Assembly (NCBI RefSeq): GCF_014654725.1
Contig: NZ_JACVZV010000024.1
Span: forward strand, 1-64,000
DNA from: Vulcanococcus sp. Clear-D1
GTDB lineage: Bacteria; Cyanobacteriota; Cyanobacteriia; PCC-6307; Cyanobiaceae
Direction of reading: 5' to 3'
DNA: 64,000 bases
Positions within the stretch are counted from its first letter, which is position 1, and every line of letters begins with the position of its first letter. This document shows, piece by piece, positions 1-8,350 of the stretch. The position numbers and the translations under genes were made by a program. The notes beneath the pieces were generated by a model that had not been told where the DNA came from, did not search any database, and saw only the letters and a list, made by a program, of their open reading frames with translations.

Positions 1-113
1 ATGGCGCGACGACAACCAGAGCTGAACCCGTGATCAGACTTTGAATCGGCCCTGGGGTCACCCGATACTCAGCAGCCCTGATTGCACCGGCGCCTGCGGG
101 CAGCCTTCAGCTG

Positions 114-845
114 GTGATCAATGACAAAAACCAGCCGCAAACGTTTGCAGCGCGTGATGAAGCCGGCCAGCCCATCGACTATTGCTTTGCCAGAGACCCC
201 AACGGCAATGTCTTCATCATGGGGTCGATCGACACCCTCTATGCCGATGATCCCGTGGCCGCATTTCAAGCGGCAGTGCTGCCGGACGGATGGAGAAAGT
301 CGGTCAGACAACTCGAGCAAGACCTCACGATTGAACCTGGTGCCGGAGCTGGCCACAGGCACATCTACAACCAGTTCCGCGACAATCTCACCAACAATTT
401 CTTCCAGATCAAATTCGCCAAGAACGGGATTGGCATCGCCCGTGGCGTTCCGGGCCTGGCGCTTTCAGGTGGTGTGAGCGATGACCTGATCATCGGCACA
501 GCCCTGGACGAAACGATCTACGGAGCCCAGGGGGATGATCGCCTCAAAGGATTCGCCGGAAACGATCAGATCTGGGGCGATGCGGGAGACGACCTGATCA
601 AGCCGGGGCGCGGCCAGGATCAGCTCTGGGGAGGCGGCGGCAGCGATCTGTTCCGGGTCAGGTCTGGCGAGAAAACCATCCATGACTTCTCAACCCAAGA
701 GGCTGATCCGCTGGTCTTTGAATCTCGGATCGACGCGGTCAGTCAAACCAGCGATGGAGTGCTGATTGATGCAGGCAAGAGCAGCGCGTTGCTCCTGGGA
801 GTGGAGCGCTCCGACCTGCAGATCTCCGGTTGGGTGGTGCAGTGA
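114..845 (+). CDS. RTX-type calcium-binding protein, possibly 5'-truncated
   Basis: The C-terminal half (residues about 118-180) carries glycine/aspartate nonapeptide repeats such as GAQGDDRLKGFAGNDQIWG and GGGGSDLF. These bind calcium in RTX proteins exported by type I secretion. The N-terminal 115 residues match no family I recognise. The start is uncertain. GTG at 114 is the first usable start, but the same frame is open from 45 and reads plausible protein there, with an in-frame TGA at 42-44 and more open frame before it. This could therefore be the 3' end of a larger, broken gene. It lies just outside the mobile element and converges on the glnN tail remnant, with a GC hairpin after its stop. 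Confidence 0.65.
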   Translation: MINDKNQPQTFAARDEAGQPIDYCFARDPNGNVFIMGSIDTLYADDPVAAFQAAVLPDGWRKSVRQLEQDLTIEPGAGAGHRHIYNQFRDNLTNNFFQIKFAKNGIGIARGVPGLALSGGVSDDLIIGTALDETIYGAQGDDRLKGFAGNDQIWGDAGDDLIKPGRGQDQLWGGGGSDLFRVRSGEKTIHDFSTQEADPLVFESRIDAVSQTSDGVLIDAGKSSALLLGVERSDLQISGWVVQ

Positions 846-849
846 GCGG

Positions 850-879
850 GAACGCGGCCAGCAGGCGCTGACCGCGTTC
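850..879. terminator. GC-rich hairpin after the RTX gene
   Basis: GAACGCGG (850-857) pairs with CCGCGTTC (872-879), and the inner AGC/GCT bases can extend the stem. It begins 4 bp after the RTX stop codon and 8 bp beyond the remnant glnN stop on the other strand, so it fits a shared terminator between two convergent genes. There is no clear U-tract. It is probably the original glnN terminator, left behind when the element integrated. Confidence 0.5.
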
Positions 880-887
880 AGCCCAGC

Positions 888-923
888 TCAACGCACGAAC
901 AGCATCTCCTGATAGGTGGGCAG
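888..923 (-). repeat. Distal attachment site: displaced 3' tail of glnN
   Basis: On the minus strand this stretch reads [11 protein letters not shown] followed by TGA, identical in protein to the last 11 residues of intact glnN at 20144-20179. The codons differ silently (TAT/TAC, CTG/TTG, GTG/GTC, CGT/AGA). Upstream of these codons the similarity to glnN ends. This fits the ancestral chromosomal tail of glnN, displaced when an element carrying its own copy of the tail integrated. Confidence 0.7.
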
Positions 924-982
924 AAAGCAGCTGGCGAAGAACCTTCTCTGCAAGGGCAATCTTGAGGTATCAGGCGCCCATC

Positions 983-1001
983 TAGCGCAGTAGATAGCGC
1001 A
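983..1001. promoter_or_regulatory. Distal pair of TAGCGCA repeats (candidate integrase arm sites)
   Basis: TAGCGCA occurs at 983-989 and 995-1001, spaced 12 bp (about one helical turn), 60 bp inside the distal attachment repeat. The same heptamer is clustered inside the other end of the element at 20009-20060. Arm-type recombinase binding sites typically flank core sites in this way. The role is inferred. Confidence 0.45.
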
Positions 1002-1013
1002 TCGCAGCCCAGC

Positions 1014-1214
1014 TCACCCCCTAGTCGCCACTCCGCGCTCCACCTCATCCCACCGGATCAGCTCCCACCAGCCCGGCACAAACGACGTCAGGTGGCCACG
1101 GAGCACCAGCTGATCGAACAGTTCCACCACATTCGGGTCGCTCGGCTCACGGCAGGTGAGCTGGTCTAGCCGCACCAGAGATTGCTTGGTGGGCAGGAAG
1201 CTGGCCTTACCCAA
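1014..1214 (-). CDS. Small hypothetical protein
   Basis: A 66-residue reading frame with protein-like composition, including a C-terminal stretch SFVPGWWELIRWDEVE. I do not recognise the family. It lies at the distal edge of the mobile element with no operon partner. Its first residues (ASFLPTKQS) faintly resemble the glnN tail, and the DNA around 1183-1200 shares GGTGGGCAG with the attachment repeat, which could be chance. It may be a fragment. Confidence 0.4.
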   Translation of the reverse strand: MGKASFLPTKQSLVRLDQLTCREPSDPNVVELFDQLVLRGHLTSFVPGWWELIRWDEVERGVATRG

Positions 1215-1339
1215 CTGCTAGCAACAGCATCCCCGCAGCAGAACTGCAACACACGCTGCAGAGGCGCCGCAGCATGCGGTTTATGGTTGGTGGTGAGGCC
1301 GCGCTGCGTCAACAGCCGACCTCGTGACCAGTCCAACTC

Positions 1340-1543
1340 GTGATCGAACTGATGTCTTCATTGTCACAGCCGCTGGGGGCTGCTGTCCCAGTGCGTCCAG
1401 CTGATCTACTGCGCCGGCGGCCGCAACGGATCACCTTCACTGCCCACTGGCAGCTCCACCAGAAGCTCCAGAAACGGGCTGATGAGGAAGGCCGCTCGCT
1501 CAGCGGGCTGATCGCATACATCCTTGAACGATCAGGCGACTGA
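1340..1543 (+). CDS. Ribbon-helix-helix (CopG/Arc-like) DNA-binding protein
   Basis: A 67-residue protein (GTG start; ATG at 1352 is the alternative). Residues about 29-65 read RITFTAHWQLHQKLQKRADE, then GRSLSGLIAYILERS. That is a short beta strand followed by two helices, as in ribbon-helix-helix proteins. Members are dimeric repressors, often of plasmids, toxin-antitoxin pairs or mobile elements. No toxin-like gene is adjacent. It is probably a regulator carried by the element; its target is unknown. Confidence 0.55.
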   Translation: MIELMSSLSQPLGAAVPVRPADLLRRRPQRITFTAHWQLHQKLQKRADEEGRSLSGLIAYILERSGD

Positions 1544-2100
1544 CGCCCATTCGGGCACCACCAGCTGCCCCTCCCGGCGCAATCCGTGGAATCTCTCAAG
1601 GTTGATGTATTCGGCAGCACTTGCCCCGCAGGTCAGCTGCACAACGATCAAGTTTCTGGAGACGCGCCTTGCGCAAGCAGAGGATGACAGCTGCTCCCAC
1701 CAGCACCCTTGACGCAGCATCCCCGCTGCAGCCATAACCGGGTTGAAGCAGGCACCCATGGCCTTCCGCCAACGGACCTCGGGTGAGTTCTGCCCGAGGT
1801 CTTGTTGCATCTGGGTTCTATGGGTGTGCCTTTTGTTGCTCACTACTGAAACGCTTTGACAACGGGATTTTCTGAGCCGCGGCAACGTGATCTGAGTTGC
1901 ACGAACGCAATGGTCAGACTTCGCGGAGACCGTCAGAGCCTCCTAGCAGCACTTGCAATCCACTGGGTCGATCAACAACTGGGCATCCCGGCCAGAGAGG
2001 TCACCACTGCGTTGGCACCCGTCCAGGCAGCTGCACCAATGTCGTTGCCTAATCGCTCTTAACCGCCCAGCATGCGGGCAGGAATACAAACCCACCCAGC
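1544..2100. other. Gap without a convincing gene
   Basis: There is a strong hairpin at 1775-1801. The plus frame at 1856-2062 (68 codons, including a passage QSLLAALAIHWVDQQLG) could be a gene remnant, but has no family signature. Nothing else is supported. Confidence 0.4.
1775..1801. terminator. Hairpin, 9-bp perfect stem
   Basis: GACCTCGGG (1775-1783) pairs perfectly with CCCGAGGTC (1793-1801) over a 9-nt loop and is followed by TTGTTGC. It could terminate transcription from the ribbon-helix-helix gene 230 bp upstream. The U-tract is weak. Confidence 0.4.
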
Positions 2101-2748
2101 ATGTTGTTCAACCTCAGCCAAAGGCTCCAGTCTCTTCGGATGGTGGGAAGTCTCGCTGACTTTCTGAAGCATCCAGACTCGCTGGAGAACGTTTTCAAGA
2201 TGGCAGCAAGCCTTAAAAACAGTGCGCTGTCGGCGCAGATGTTCCGGCACCTGCTCGACAACCCATCGATGGCCGCGTTGGTCAAGGAAAACTAGCGACC
2301 AAGACCGATAGAACTCGATGAGCTGGAATGCTTGCCGGAGGGCACTCTCGGCCATGAATACGCCCACCAGCTTCGTAGCCAGGGACTCACGCCCGATAGT
2401 CTGATTGACCCCAACCCGATCACCAGTCCCCAGGACTTTGTGACCCACCGTCTACGTGAGACCCACGACATCGTGCACGTCCTGACAGGCTTTGGGGTGG
2501 ATGGTCTTGGAGTGCTTGGCCTGCAAGCATTCAACCTCGCCCAGAATCGCTCGCCCTTAGCGGTGATGCTGATCTTTGGCGGAATGTTGTCCGCACTTCA
2601 GAACGATGAACCACATGAGGAGTTGCTCACTGCTCTCTCCCGCGGGTTCGACCTTGGATTGAAGGCCGAATGTGTGATCGCCCAGAAATTGGAAGAGGGT
2701 TGGGACCGGCCGCTTACTGACTGGAGAAAGGAACTGCAACTTGGCTAG
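2101..2748 (+). pseudogene. Coq4-like protein gene interrupted by an in-frame amber codon
   Basis: Two open segments in one frame (2101-2292 and 2296-2748) are separated only by TAG at 2293-2295. Joined, they give about 215 codons. The second half has the Coq4 features PEGTLGHEYA and THDIVHVLTGFG, an HDxxH metal-binding motif. Coq4 proteins act in ubiquinone biosynthesis, and cyanobacteria carry homologues of unclear role. The break falls where family members usually have a tyrosine before the PEGTLG motif, so a TAY-to-TAG change is the simple explanation. The frame is otherwise intact, so the loss looks recent, or the codon may be suppressed. Confidence 0.75.
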
Positions 2749-2897
2749 CGCCAGCATCGGCACAGTGTCTGGACATCAGACCCATTCAGCACTTGCGGAT
2801 CCACTTCAGTGCAAACAGCACATCCCTTAATGGAACGCGACAAGGATTGCCATGGCTTGCTGACCCGGGCCAAGCCGGGATCAGTAAGCCTTTTGCC

Positions 2898-3107
2898 ATG
2901 AAGCCCTCTTTCGTTGCCGCGCTCCTCTGCCTCGGGATTCTGGTTGTCAGCTCTGGAACTGCCTGGGCCCAGAGCTGCTCTTCCTTCCAGACCTGCGCTC
3001 AGGCCGTTGCCTCCATGAATGCCGGCAACACTAAGCTGCATCGGGACAAAGACGGCATCCCATACGAGAGCCTCTGCGGCAGCAACGGCGAGAACATGCC
3101 CAGGTGA
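2898..3107 (+). CDS. Small secreted excalibur-like protein
   Basis: A 69-residue protein. The first 25 residues form a signal peptide (KPS, a hydrophobic core, then AWA before the mature end). The mature part has CSSFQTCAQAV and DKDGIPYESLCG, which matches the excalibur calcium-binding motif (two-cysteine DxDxDGxxCE type), with Tyr where Cys is usual. The ATG at 2898 is chosen because it begins the signal peptide; an upstream ATG at 2793 would bury it. It sits directly before a decayed thermonuclease gene, a family often found with excalibur modules. Confidence 0.6.
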   Translation: MKPSFVAALLCLGILVVSSGTAWAQSCSSFQTCAQAVASMNAGNTKLHRDKDGIPYESLCGSNGENMPR

Positions 3108-3130
3108 TTGTCAGTGCGGTCATCGCGTGA

Positions 3131-3390
3131 TTTGCCACTACCCTCCTGCTTCTTTTATGCGGCTTTCGCATACCTGCCCTTGCTGGACCTGCGACTGTCA
3201 ATTCAATCGGCGACGGGGACATACTGACCTTGGTGAGGCAGGCCACATAACCACGATCTAGCTGACTTGCATCGACGCACCCGAGTCAGCGGAATGCCCC
3301 CACGGAAGTCAACCCCGTACCGCGCTGCAGTCGCTAGCAAGATTGAAGCTGGCTGGGGCGAACACTCTGTCAATGCCCCAGTGCGGATGA
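3131..3390 (+). pseudogene. Staphylococcal-nuclease-like gene, frameshifted
   Basis: Frame 2 from 3131 reads a signal-peptide-like leader and then VNSIGDGDILTLVRQA before TAA at 3248. Frame 1 resumes with TTI, a TAG at 3259-3261, then LTCIDAPESAECPHG to TGA at 3388. The pair IGDGDTL and TCIDAPE is the catalytic signature of secreted thermonucleases (SNase/TNase). At least one indel and one nonsense change separate the segments, no good start codon remains, and the C-terminal half of the domain is not recognisable. It is a dead remnant. Confidence 0.65.
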
Positions 3391-3642
3391 CCCACCTGAG
3401 CGGTAACGAGCCGGCGGCTTTAGGCATAACGGCGATGTATACCAGCTTCTGTTGCCAGTTCAGGTAGTGAGGTGTTCTCATGGAGGTATTGAGGAATCAA
3501 TCGCAGCAGGCCTCGCTGCGTCAGGCAGGGATTACCATTCCCATACATATGGCGTGAGGTCTCGGTTGGGCGGTGATCGCTCAACTGGTAGCGACCTCGC
3601 GCTTGATTGGCTACTGAACAACCTGCTGAGACAGCACTAGTA

Positions 3643-4770
3643 ATGATCCTCGAATCTGCTGCCCACCTGTTTCACTCCACGATGGCCGATCCCTTGAGCA
3701 TGGCTCCGGGCGATCGGGTCATGGATCTGGTCAATCCTGCCCCTCTACTCTCAGGCGCCGAGCTGCAACCTGTTGGCAACAGCGCAGCCCAGGCCTGGGC
3801 AAGCAAGAATGTTTTAATCAGCCCAAAAAACATCAGGGCCGCGCACAACCAACCCGCTGCTGATACGCTCACTGGGGTCATCGACTGCGCTGCCAATGGA
3901 GTGCTAGGAGCATCAAGTTTGATGGCTCGGACATCCCTGGCTCCAATCGGAGGTGGCGCGATTCCTTTCTACGACGAACTTTTCTGGGCCGCCTGGGATC
4001 AGACCAAGACACCCAGCCGCGAGGGACTTGGGGACGGGTCTAACAACCTGATCGAGGCCAGCACAATCAAGGAGGGGCAAAAGATCACAATAGACATCAA
4101 CCGCGATGTTGTTGCCGTCAATGTGCAAGATGGCAATGTCTGGACATCTGAAGAGGCATGGCGGAACTACGAGATCTGGAAAACCCTTCCCACCCTCGAT
4201 AAGTTCATGCAGGAGTCCCCTCCTTCCAGAGCAGGAATGACTGAGGTGAGTATCAGCCTCAGCGGGAGTAGAATCCCCTACGCCTCAAACACCATCGATC
4301 CAGCACTCAGCGCTTTCCTCAATGGCGCTAGCCCCGAAGATCTTCAAGCTACTACTGGTAACATCACTGCCGTCGGGGCCAGCCTGCTTCCGAATGTAAC
4401 CAATAAACCTGGCAGAATCAGGATCGAGGCACTCAAGGACGACATCTTAGAAGGCGATGAATACTTCTTTCTGAAAGTCAGAACTAGCAGCCTCGCCACC
4501 ACGGAAGGATTCCATTATTACACATTCGTTATTGAGGATCAGTCTCCGGGATCCCCTGCAGCCTTATTCAAGGGTACTAATCTAATAGCACAACTTGGTC
4601 TCGACGCAGCCGCTCAACTGGCCTCTGATTTCTGGGAAGCGGTGAAGGAGGATGGCCTGAATAAAGCCGTTTTTGATCATTTTTTCCCGCGCAAGTCCAT
4701 GATAAGCACTGATGATCGGAACCGGCTCAGAAAAAATACGCGCACTCAAATCACCGGAGCGAGAGGCTGA
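3643..4770 (+). CDS. Calx-beta-like surface or secreted protein
   Basis: A 375-residue protein from the ATG at 3643 (the frame is open from 3607). Near residues 260-310 it has RIRIEALKDDILEGDEYFFL followed by a strand ending FVIEDQ. This is the pattern of a Calx-beta repeat (D-x-EGDE-x-F-x-L ... I-x-D), a calcium-binding adhesion module. The N-terminal 250 residues are of no known family, and no signal peptide is evident. It may be exported by type I secretion, like the other large repeat protein of the element. The A+T-richer codon use in its 3' half differs from the core genes further right. Confidence 0.6.
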   Translation: MILESAAHLFHSTMADPLSMAPGDRVMDLVNPAPLLSGAELQPVGNSAAQAWASKNVLISPKNIRAAHNQPAADTLTGVIDCAANGVLGASSLMARTSLAPIGGGAIPFYDELFWAAWDQTKTPSREGLGDGSNNLIEASTIKEGQKITIDINRDVVAVNVQDGNVWTSEEAWRNYEIWKTLPTLDKFMQESPPSRAGMTEVSISLSGSRIPYASNTIDPALSAFLNGASPEDLQATTGNITAVGASLLPNVTNKPGRIRIEALKDDILEGDEYFFLKVRTSSLATTEGFHYYTFVIEDQSPGSPAALFKGTNLIAQLGLDAAAQLASDFWEAVKEDGLNKAVFDHFFPRKSMISTDDRNRLRKNTRTQITGARG

Positions 4771-4920
4771 GAGCGCAGCCTGGATCTGAGCCACGGAGCT
4801 AGCTATACTCTCCAATCAGCTTGATCGGTAGTTATGCAGTATGAGTTCGCTAACCCGTCTCAGAGGTTGGCTATGGGACCTGTCCAGTAAATTCAGTCCA
4901 CCTCAGTTTTCTTTTGCCCT

Positions 4921-5531
4921 TCACCACTGCGGCGGCACGCGGTTTCGCTCCTGGCGGATCATGTTGTACAAACGCTTTTCCGCGATGAAACGCAGTATCA
5001 GCTTGTTGTGCCTGACCAGGGCCCTAGGTCCCTGTCTGTGTTGGTGATGTCGGCATCGGTGACCTCCACCCACTTGGTGTGAAGAGACTGACCAGCTTCA
5101 GATGACCATACTTGCTTAATAGATGCCAGCTGAATCTACCGTGCTGCAGTTATCTCAGTAACTCTGGCCGATTCAGCTGCCACCCCTTCCGCGTTGACAT
5201 GGTTGTGGGGCTGTGAAATCTCAGGTACGGCGACAAGCGGCACTGTGCCAGAGGTGGGCTCCTTGCGGTACACCCCAACCCCAGCGGCAACTCAGGTAAT
5301 GCGCAGCCTGGCCAGCGGAAATCTCACCACCTTGCAGTCGAGATAGACAAAGCCTTGGCTTGGTTGCCCCGCCTCGTGCCTGATCTCGTGGAGGCTTCCT
5401 TGGCGGTGGTCCCAGCGGGTCCTTGGCAGATCAACCAGAACCTGGTCGCCGAACCGCGGCACTTCTCTGGGTGGATCGACTTCCATCTGACTACCACATC
5501 CGTTAATCAGTTCCACCGATCCTGCAGCTGT
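4921..5531 (-). pseudogene. Decayed reading frame, unknown family
   Basis: On the minus strand one frame stays open from about 5531 to about 5020, broken only by TGA at 5292-5294 and one TAG near 5130. It reads protein-like pieces such as DPPREVPRFGDQVLVDLPR, GFVYLDCKVVRFPLARLRI and LHTKWVEVTDADI. A shift to another frame then gives ALVRHNKLILRFIAEKR and ends at TGA 4921-4923. I recognise no family. Antisense openness in GC-rich DNA could mimic this, so it remains a candidate. Confidence 0.33.
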
Positions 5532-6025
5532 AGCGCGGTACCTTTGATTCTATAAGGAGATACCAGAAACTCAACTGTCGGCTACGCGATCCGGCTGGGA
5601 GGTATCCAGCTGATCCGAGTCATGCTGGGCGTGCTTCAAGCTTGGCACAGGCCCCCCGAAGCTTTCCATCCGTGGGCTTACATAGAGCCCCGCAGACGTG
5701 AGATCACCGCCGGCTGCGAACATCCGCGCCGCCACAGTTCTGCTACACGCTGGAGTCAGATGTTGAAACAGGGCCGGTTCCCCATATCCGGGCACACCTG
5801 ACAGAACACGTCAGAAGTCCAAGGATAACAACGGAAAGAATGACCCTCGCCGGCGACAGGTTGTGTTCCGGGTTCTGAATGAACGCCCAAGCCACCTGAA
5901 AGCAGAAGCCGAAACCTGCCGGTCAAGATCAATGCCACCACTCTTGAGGAGTTGCGAGGCGAAGTACGCGAAGCGTTGATCACGCAATGCGGTCCGGTCC
6001 ATTGCGCCTGCCGGGCGGGCGGCTT

Positions 6026-6041
6026 GGGGGGGGGGGGGGGG
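6026..6041 (+). repeat. Run of 16 G
   Basis: A homopolymer of 16 guanines lies 55 bp before the ATG of the small membrane-protein gene at 6096. It may be a slippage-prone tract or a sequencing artefact. Confidence 0.6.
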
Positions 6042-6095
6042 CAGGATGCATGTGACGCAGCCAGAGTTTGGGTCAATAGCGACCCAAGGAAGCCG

Positions 6096-6458
6096 ATGCA
6101 ACTGAAGCGTCAATCCTGGCGATGGCTGGCGTTGCAGCTGGGGCTTGGCCTGGGCTGGCTTGGCCTGATCGCCATCCGTGCCCCAAAGCCGGAGATGGTG
6201 GCGGTGATGTTGCTCCTGGCAGGGTGGCTGCCATCTGTGGCCGTGGCCTTTTGGCAAGTGCAGCACCGGCGCTGGAGGGCGTTGATCCTCAGTGATCTGC
6301 TCTCCGCCGGGCTGCTGGTGCTGGTGGCCTGCAGCGCCTACCTACCCCTGTTTTTCTTCAATGTGGCCTGGTTCGTGCCCCTGGCGTTGCTACCAAGGGG
6401 CCTACTAGCGGAGGTGTTGGTTCGGCTCGTGAATGGCCGGCCCAAGCTCACTGCTTGA
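6096..6458 (+). CDS. Small integral membrane protein
   Basis: A 120-residue protein from ATG 6096. Four hydrophobic segments are visible (about 10-27, 31-50, 64-84 and 86-105), separated by basic loops such as QVQHRRWR. The family is not recognised. The frame is open upstream to 5952, but that part crosses the G-run and looks non-coding. Its 3' end overlaps the convergent secreted-protein gene by 11 bp. Confidence 0.55.
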   Translation: MQLKRQSWRWLALQLGLGLGWLGLIAIRAPKPEMVAVMLLLAGWLPSVAVAFWQVQHRRWRALILSDLLSAGLLVLVACSAYLPLFFFNVAWFVPLALLPRGLLAEVLVRLVNGRPKLTA

Positions 6459-6789
6459 CCAGTTCAGTCACATTGCCGCTGCCGTCGGTGTTGCAGTAAC
6501 CGCTGGACTTCTTGAACGACCAGTTGTAGCTCAGGCCATCTTTGTTGATGTCTTTCAGGGTGGTTTCACCTGCATCAATGCTTTGCTTAAGCGTGGCTCC
6601 GAGCTCGATGCGGATGTCCGCCATTGCTGCCTTCGGATACTTGGCAGCTACTGCGTTTTTGCAGGAGCGACCCCAGGCTTCAATGCGGGCATTGATCTTG
6701 GCATCTTCGTCCGCCTGAGCTGCGGGCATGATCGATGCGCCCGCACACGCGATGAGTGTTGCGCTAGCCAATGCTGAGATTAACCGCAT
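6448..6789 (-). CDS. Small secreted hypothetical protein
   Basis: A 113-residue protein with a clear signal peptide (MRLISALASATLIACAG, cleavage likely after AQA near residue 26). The mature part has two cysteines (in GRSCKNAVAAKYP and SSGYCNTDGSGNV) that may pair. The family is not recognised. It is read in the same direction as the AraC-type regulator upstream, with 140 bp between them, so it may be a target or neighbour of that regulator. Confidence 0.65.
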   Translation of the reverse strand: MRLISALASATLIACAGASIMPAAQADEDAKINARIEAWGRSCKNAVAAKYPKAAMADIRIELGATLKQSIDAGETTLKDINKDGLSYNWSFKKSSGYCNTDGSGNVTELVKQ

Positions 6790-6929
6790 GATATTGACGT
6801 GTTAGGCCATGCAAACCTAGGGGCGCCTCACCGTCTGTCATTATCTCTTCATCGTCTGTTGCTCACGCAAGGTCCATCAGATTGCTGTTCTTGCGTTTCT
6901 ATTACATCGCGCACCTTGCTGTCGCGGTC

Positions 6930-7871
6930 TCAGCCCTTCAGCCGCGTCTGCTTCGGTGATTCGCCGCACCAACGTCGATAATCGGCGGCAGTGGCGCCAC
7001 AGGCCAGCAACCCCGAGCACTCCATCAGCCATGCAATGTGGTGGTGCCTGTTGCTGTCCTGCTGAAGCAGCCGCCGTAGTTTGCGGAGCCGCATCAGCTT
7101 GGCTTGCGCCATCGGTGAGTGGCCAAGTTCCTCTTGAAATGCATATTGCAGAGCCCGCACAGAAACACCTAGTTTCTGACTGAGCTCAACAACAGTGAAA
7201 CGGTCTGCAAGCCGCAAGCTCATCCATTCGCAGGCCTGGGCCACTGTGTCTCGACGACGGCGAAAGCTGAGTGTTTCCTTGCCCAGTGACAAATAAGAAG
7301 CATTGCCCCATTGGTGTAACGCTTCTGCGAATAGCGCAGCACTATGTGTCGCGCCACGGGTCTTCCAGGCGGCTGCCTCGCTGAGCTGGAGTGCCGCATT
7401 GATCAGTTTGCGCTGCAGTGGGCCGCGTTCGATGAGCGGCGATGTGAAACCGGTTCCCTGAAGATAGTCCTTGGGGATAAAAATGGAGATACCGAGCATC
7501 TCTTCACTTGTGTAGCCATCCATCTGATCTCCTGGCTGGAACAGAAGGGCCATGCCAGGTTCCGCTATGAATTCGACTCCGTTGATGATCTCTTGTGTCA
7601 GGCCCTCTAATGGAAGCCAGAGGACACCGTGATCGCATTGCTCACGCTGGAGCTGGACTTGGCCATGGCCACGAATGAGCATCACCGGGAACTCATCCAC
7701 AGAACCGCTACGCATCAGCGCATCAAAAGATCCCGCCGCGGAAAGCAGGGTGCTGCGGTGGTGGCCGAGGGTCGCAGCCACCATTGCATCCCACTCACTG
7801 AAATCACGACTCTGCAACAACGTTTGCAGGCCTGGACCTTCAGCGAGTTGTGAGTAACTCAGCCGTTGCAT
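6930..7871 (-). CDS. AraC-family transcriptional regulator
   Basis: A 313-residue protein. The last 100 residues hold the double helix-turn-helix of AraC/XylS proteins: RFTVVELSQKLGVSVRALQY, then GHSPMAQAKLMRLRKLRRLL, and a final helix around DYRRWCGESP. The N-terminal 200 residues would be the sensing/dimerisation domain; its ligand cannot be told. This is the type found for virulence, sugar or stress regulators (an unspecialised AraC with the effector domain first). It is carried as cargo in the mobile element, next to small secreted and membrane protein genes. Confidence 0.85.
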   Translation of the reverse strand: MQRLSYSQLAEGPGLQTLLQSRDFSEWDAMVAATLGHHRSTLLSAAGSFDALMRSGSVDEFPVMLIRGHGQVQLQREQCDHGVLWLPLEGLTQEIINGVEFIAEPGMALLFQPGDQMDGYTSEEMLGISIFIPKDYLQGTGFTSPLIERGPLQRKLINAALQLSEAAAWKTRGATHSAALFAEALHQWGNASYLSLGKETLSFRRRRDTVAQACEWMSLRLADRFTVVELSQKLGVSVRALQYAFQEELGHSPMAQAKLMRLRKLRRLLQQDSNRHHHIAWLMECSGLLACGATAADYRRWCGESPKQTRLKG

Positions 7872-8350
7872 ATCAGGCTTGAGAGATCATGATCGAATGT
7901 CGAGGTCGTCTCAACTCAACACATCTCTGCCTGACCAGAGCCCTCGGACCGTCTGGGTTTCATCTGCAGGGCTTGACTGATCGCTTGGGATGCTCGCTGG
8001 AGTGGTCAATGCTAGGGCCATGGCGATCGAAGCTTTGGGAGCACCGCCAATGCGCCAGCGGAGGCCTGCCCCGTAGCCGAGTTGGCTGTCAATGTTCTAG
8101 AAGAATCTGCCCACGGTGGAGCAGAGAGCGAACTAATCAAGGTTTTGCAGAGTCTCCTTGGACCCGCGAAGCGATGGATCAATGCATTTCAGGGCTCAAC
8201 GATACCTTGGGGCATCCTGAAATCTCCATTTTCACCTGGAGACAACAAGGTCGTTGTTAAAAAAAGATATAAATTTGCGTTTCGATTGCATTTCAAGTTA
8301 CGAGGCGCTGCGACCCTGCGTAGAATGGCCGAAAAGCATTTGAAATACAA
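7872..8350. other. Upstream region of the giant repeat protein
   Basis: No gene is supported in these 480 bp. The last 100 bp before the ATG at 8351 are much more A+T-rich than their surroundings (around 8255-8350), as expected of a promoter and leader, but no clear -35/-10 pair or strong ribosome-binding site is visible. Confidence 0.4.

Larger units (their letters stand above)
4771..6095. other. 1.3-kb decayed region
   Basis: No intact gene is convincing. The minus strand between 4921 and 5531 holds a broken reading frame (listed separately). A run of 16 G occurs at 6026-6041. The rest (5532-6025) has only short frames without recognisable motifs. Confidence 0.5.

Noticed and set aside
5009-5031. 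Similarity between 5009-5031 and 7928-7950 (20 of 23 bases)
   Set aside because: Could indicate a small dispersed repeat, but one short match within a 20-kb region is close to chance expectation and the flanks do not align.
5571-6076. Minus-strand frames of 74-151 codons at 5571-6266
   Set aside because: They run across the G16 tract as poly-proline and show no start signal or family motif.
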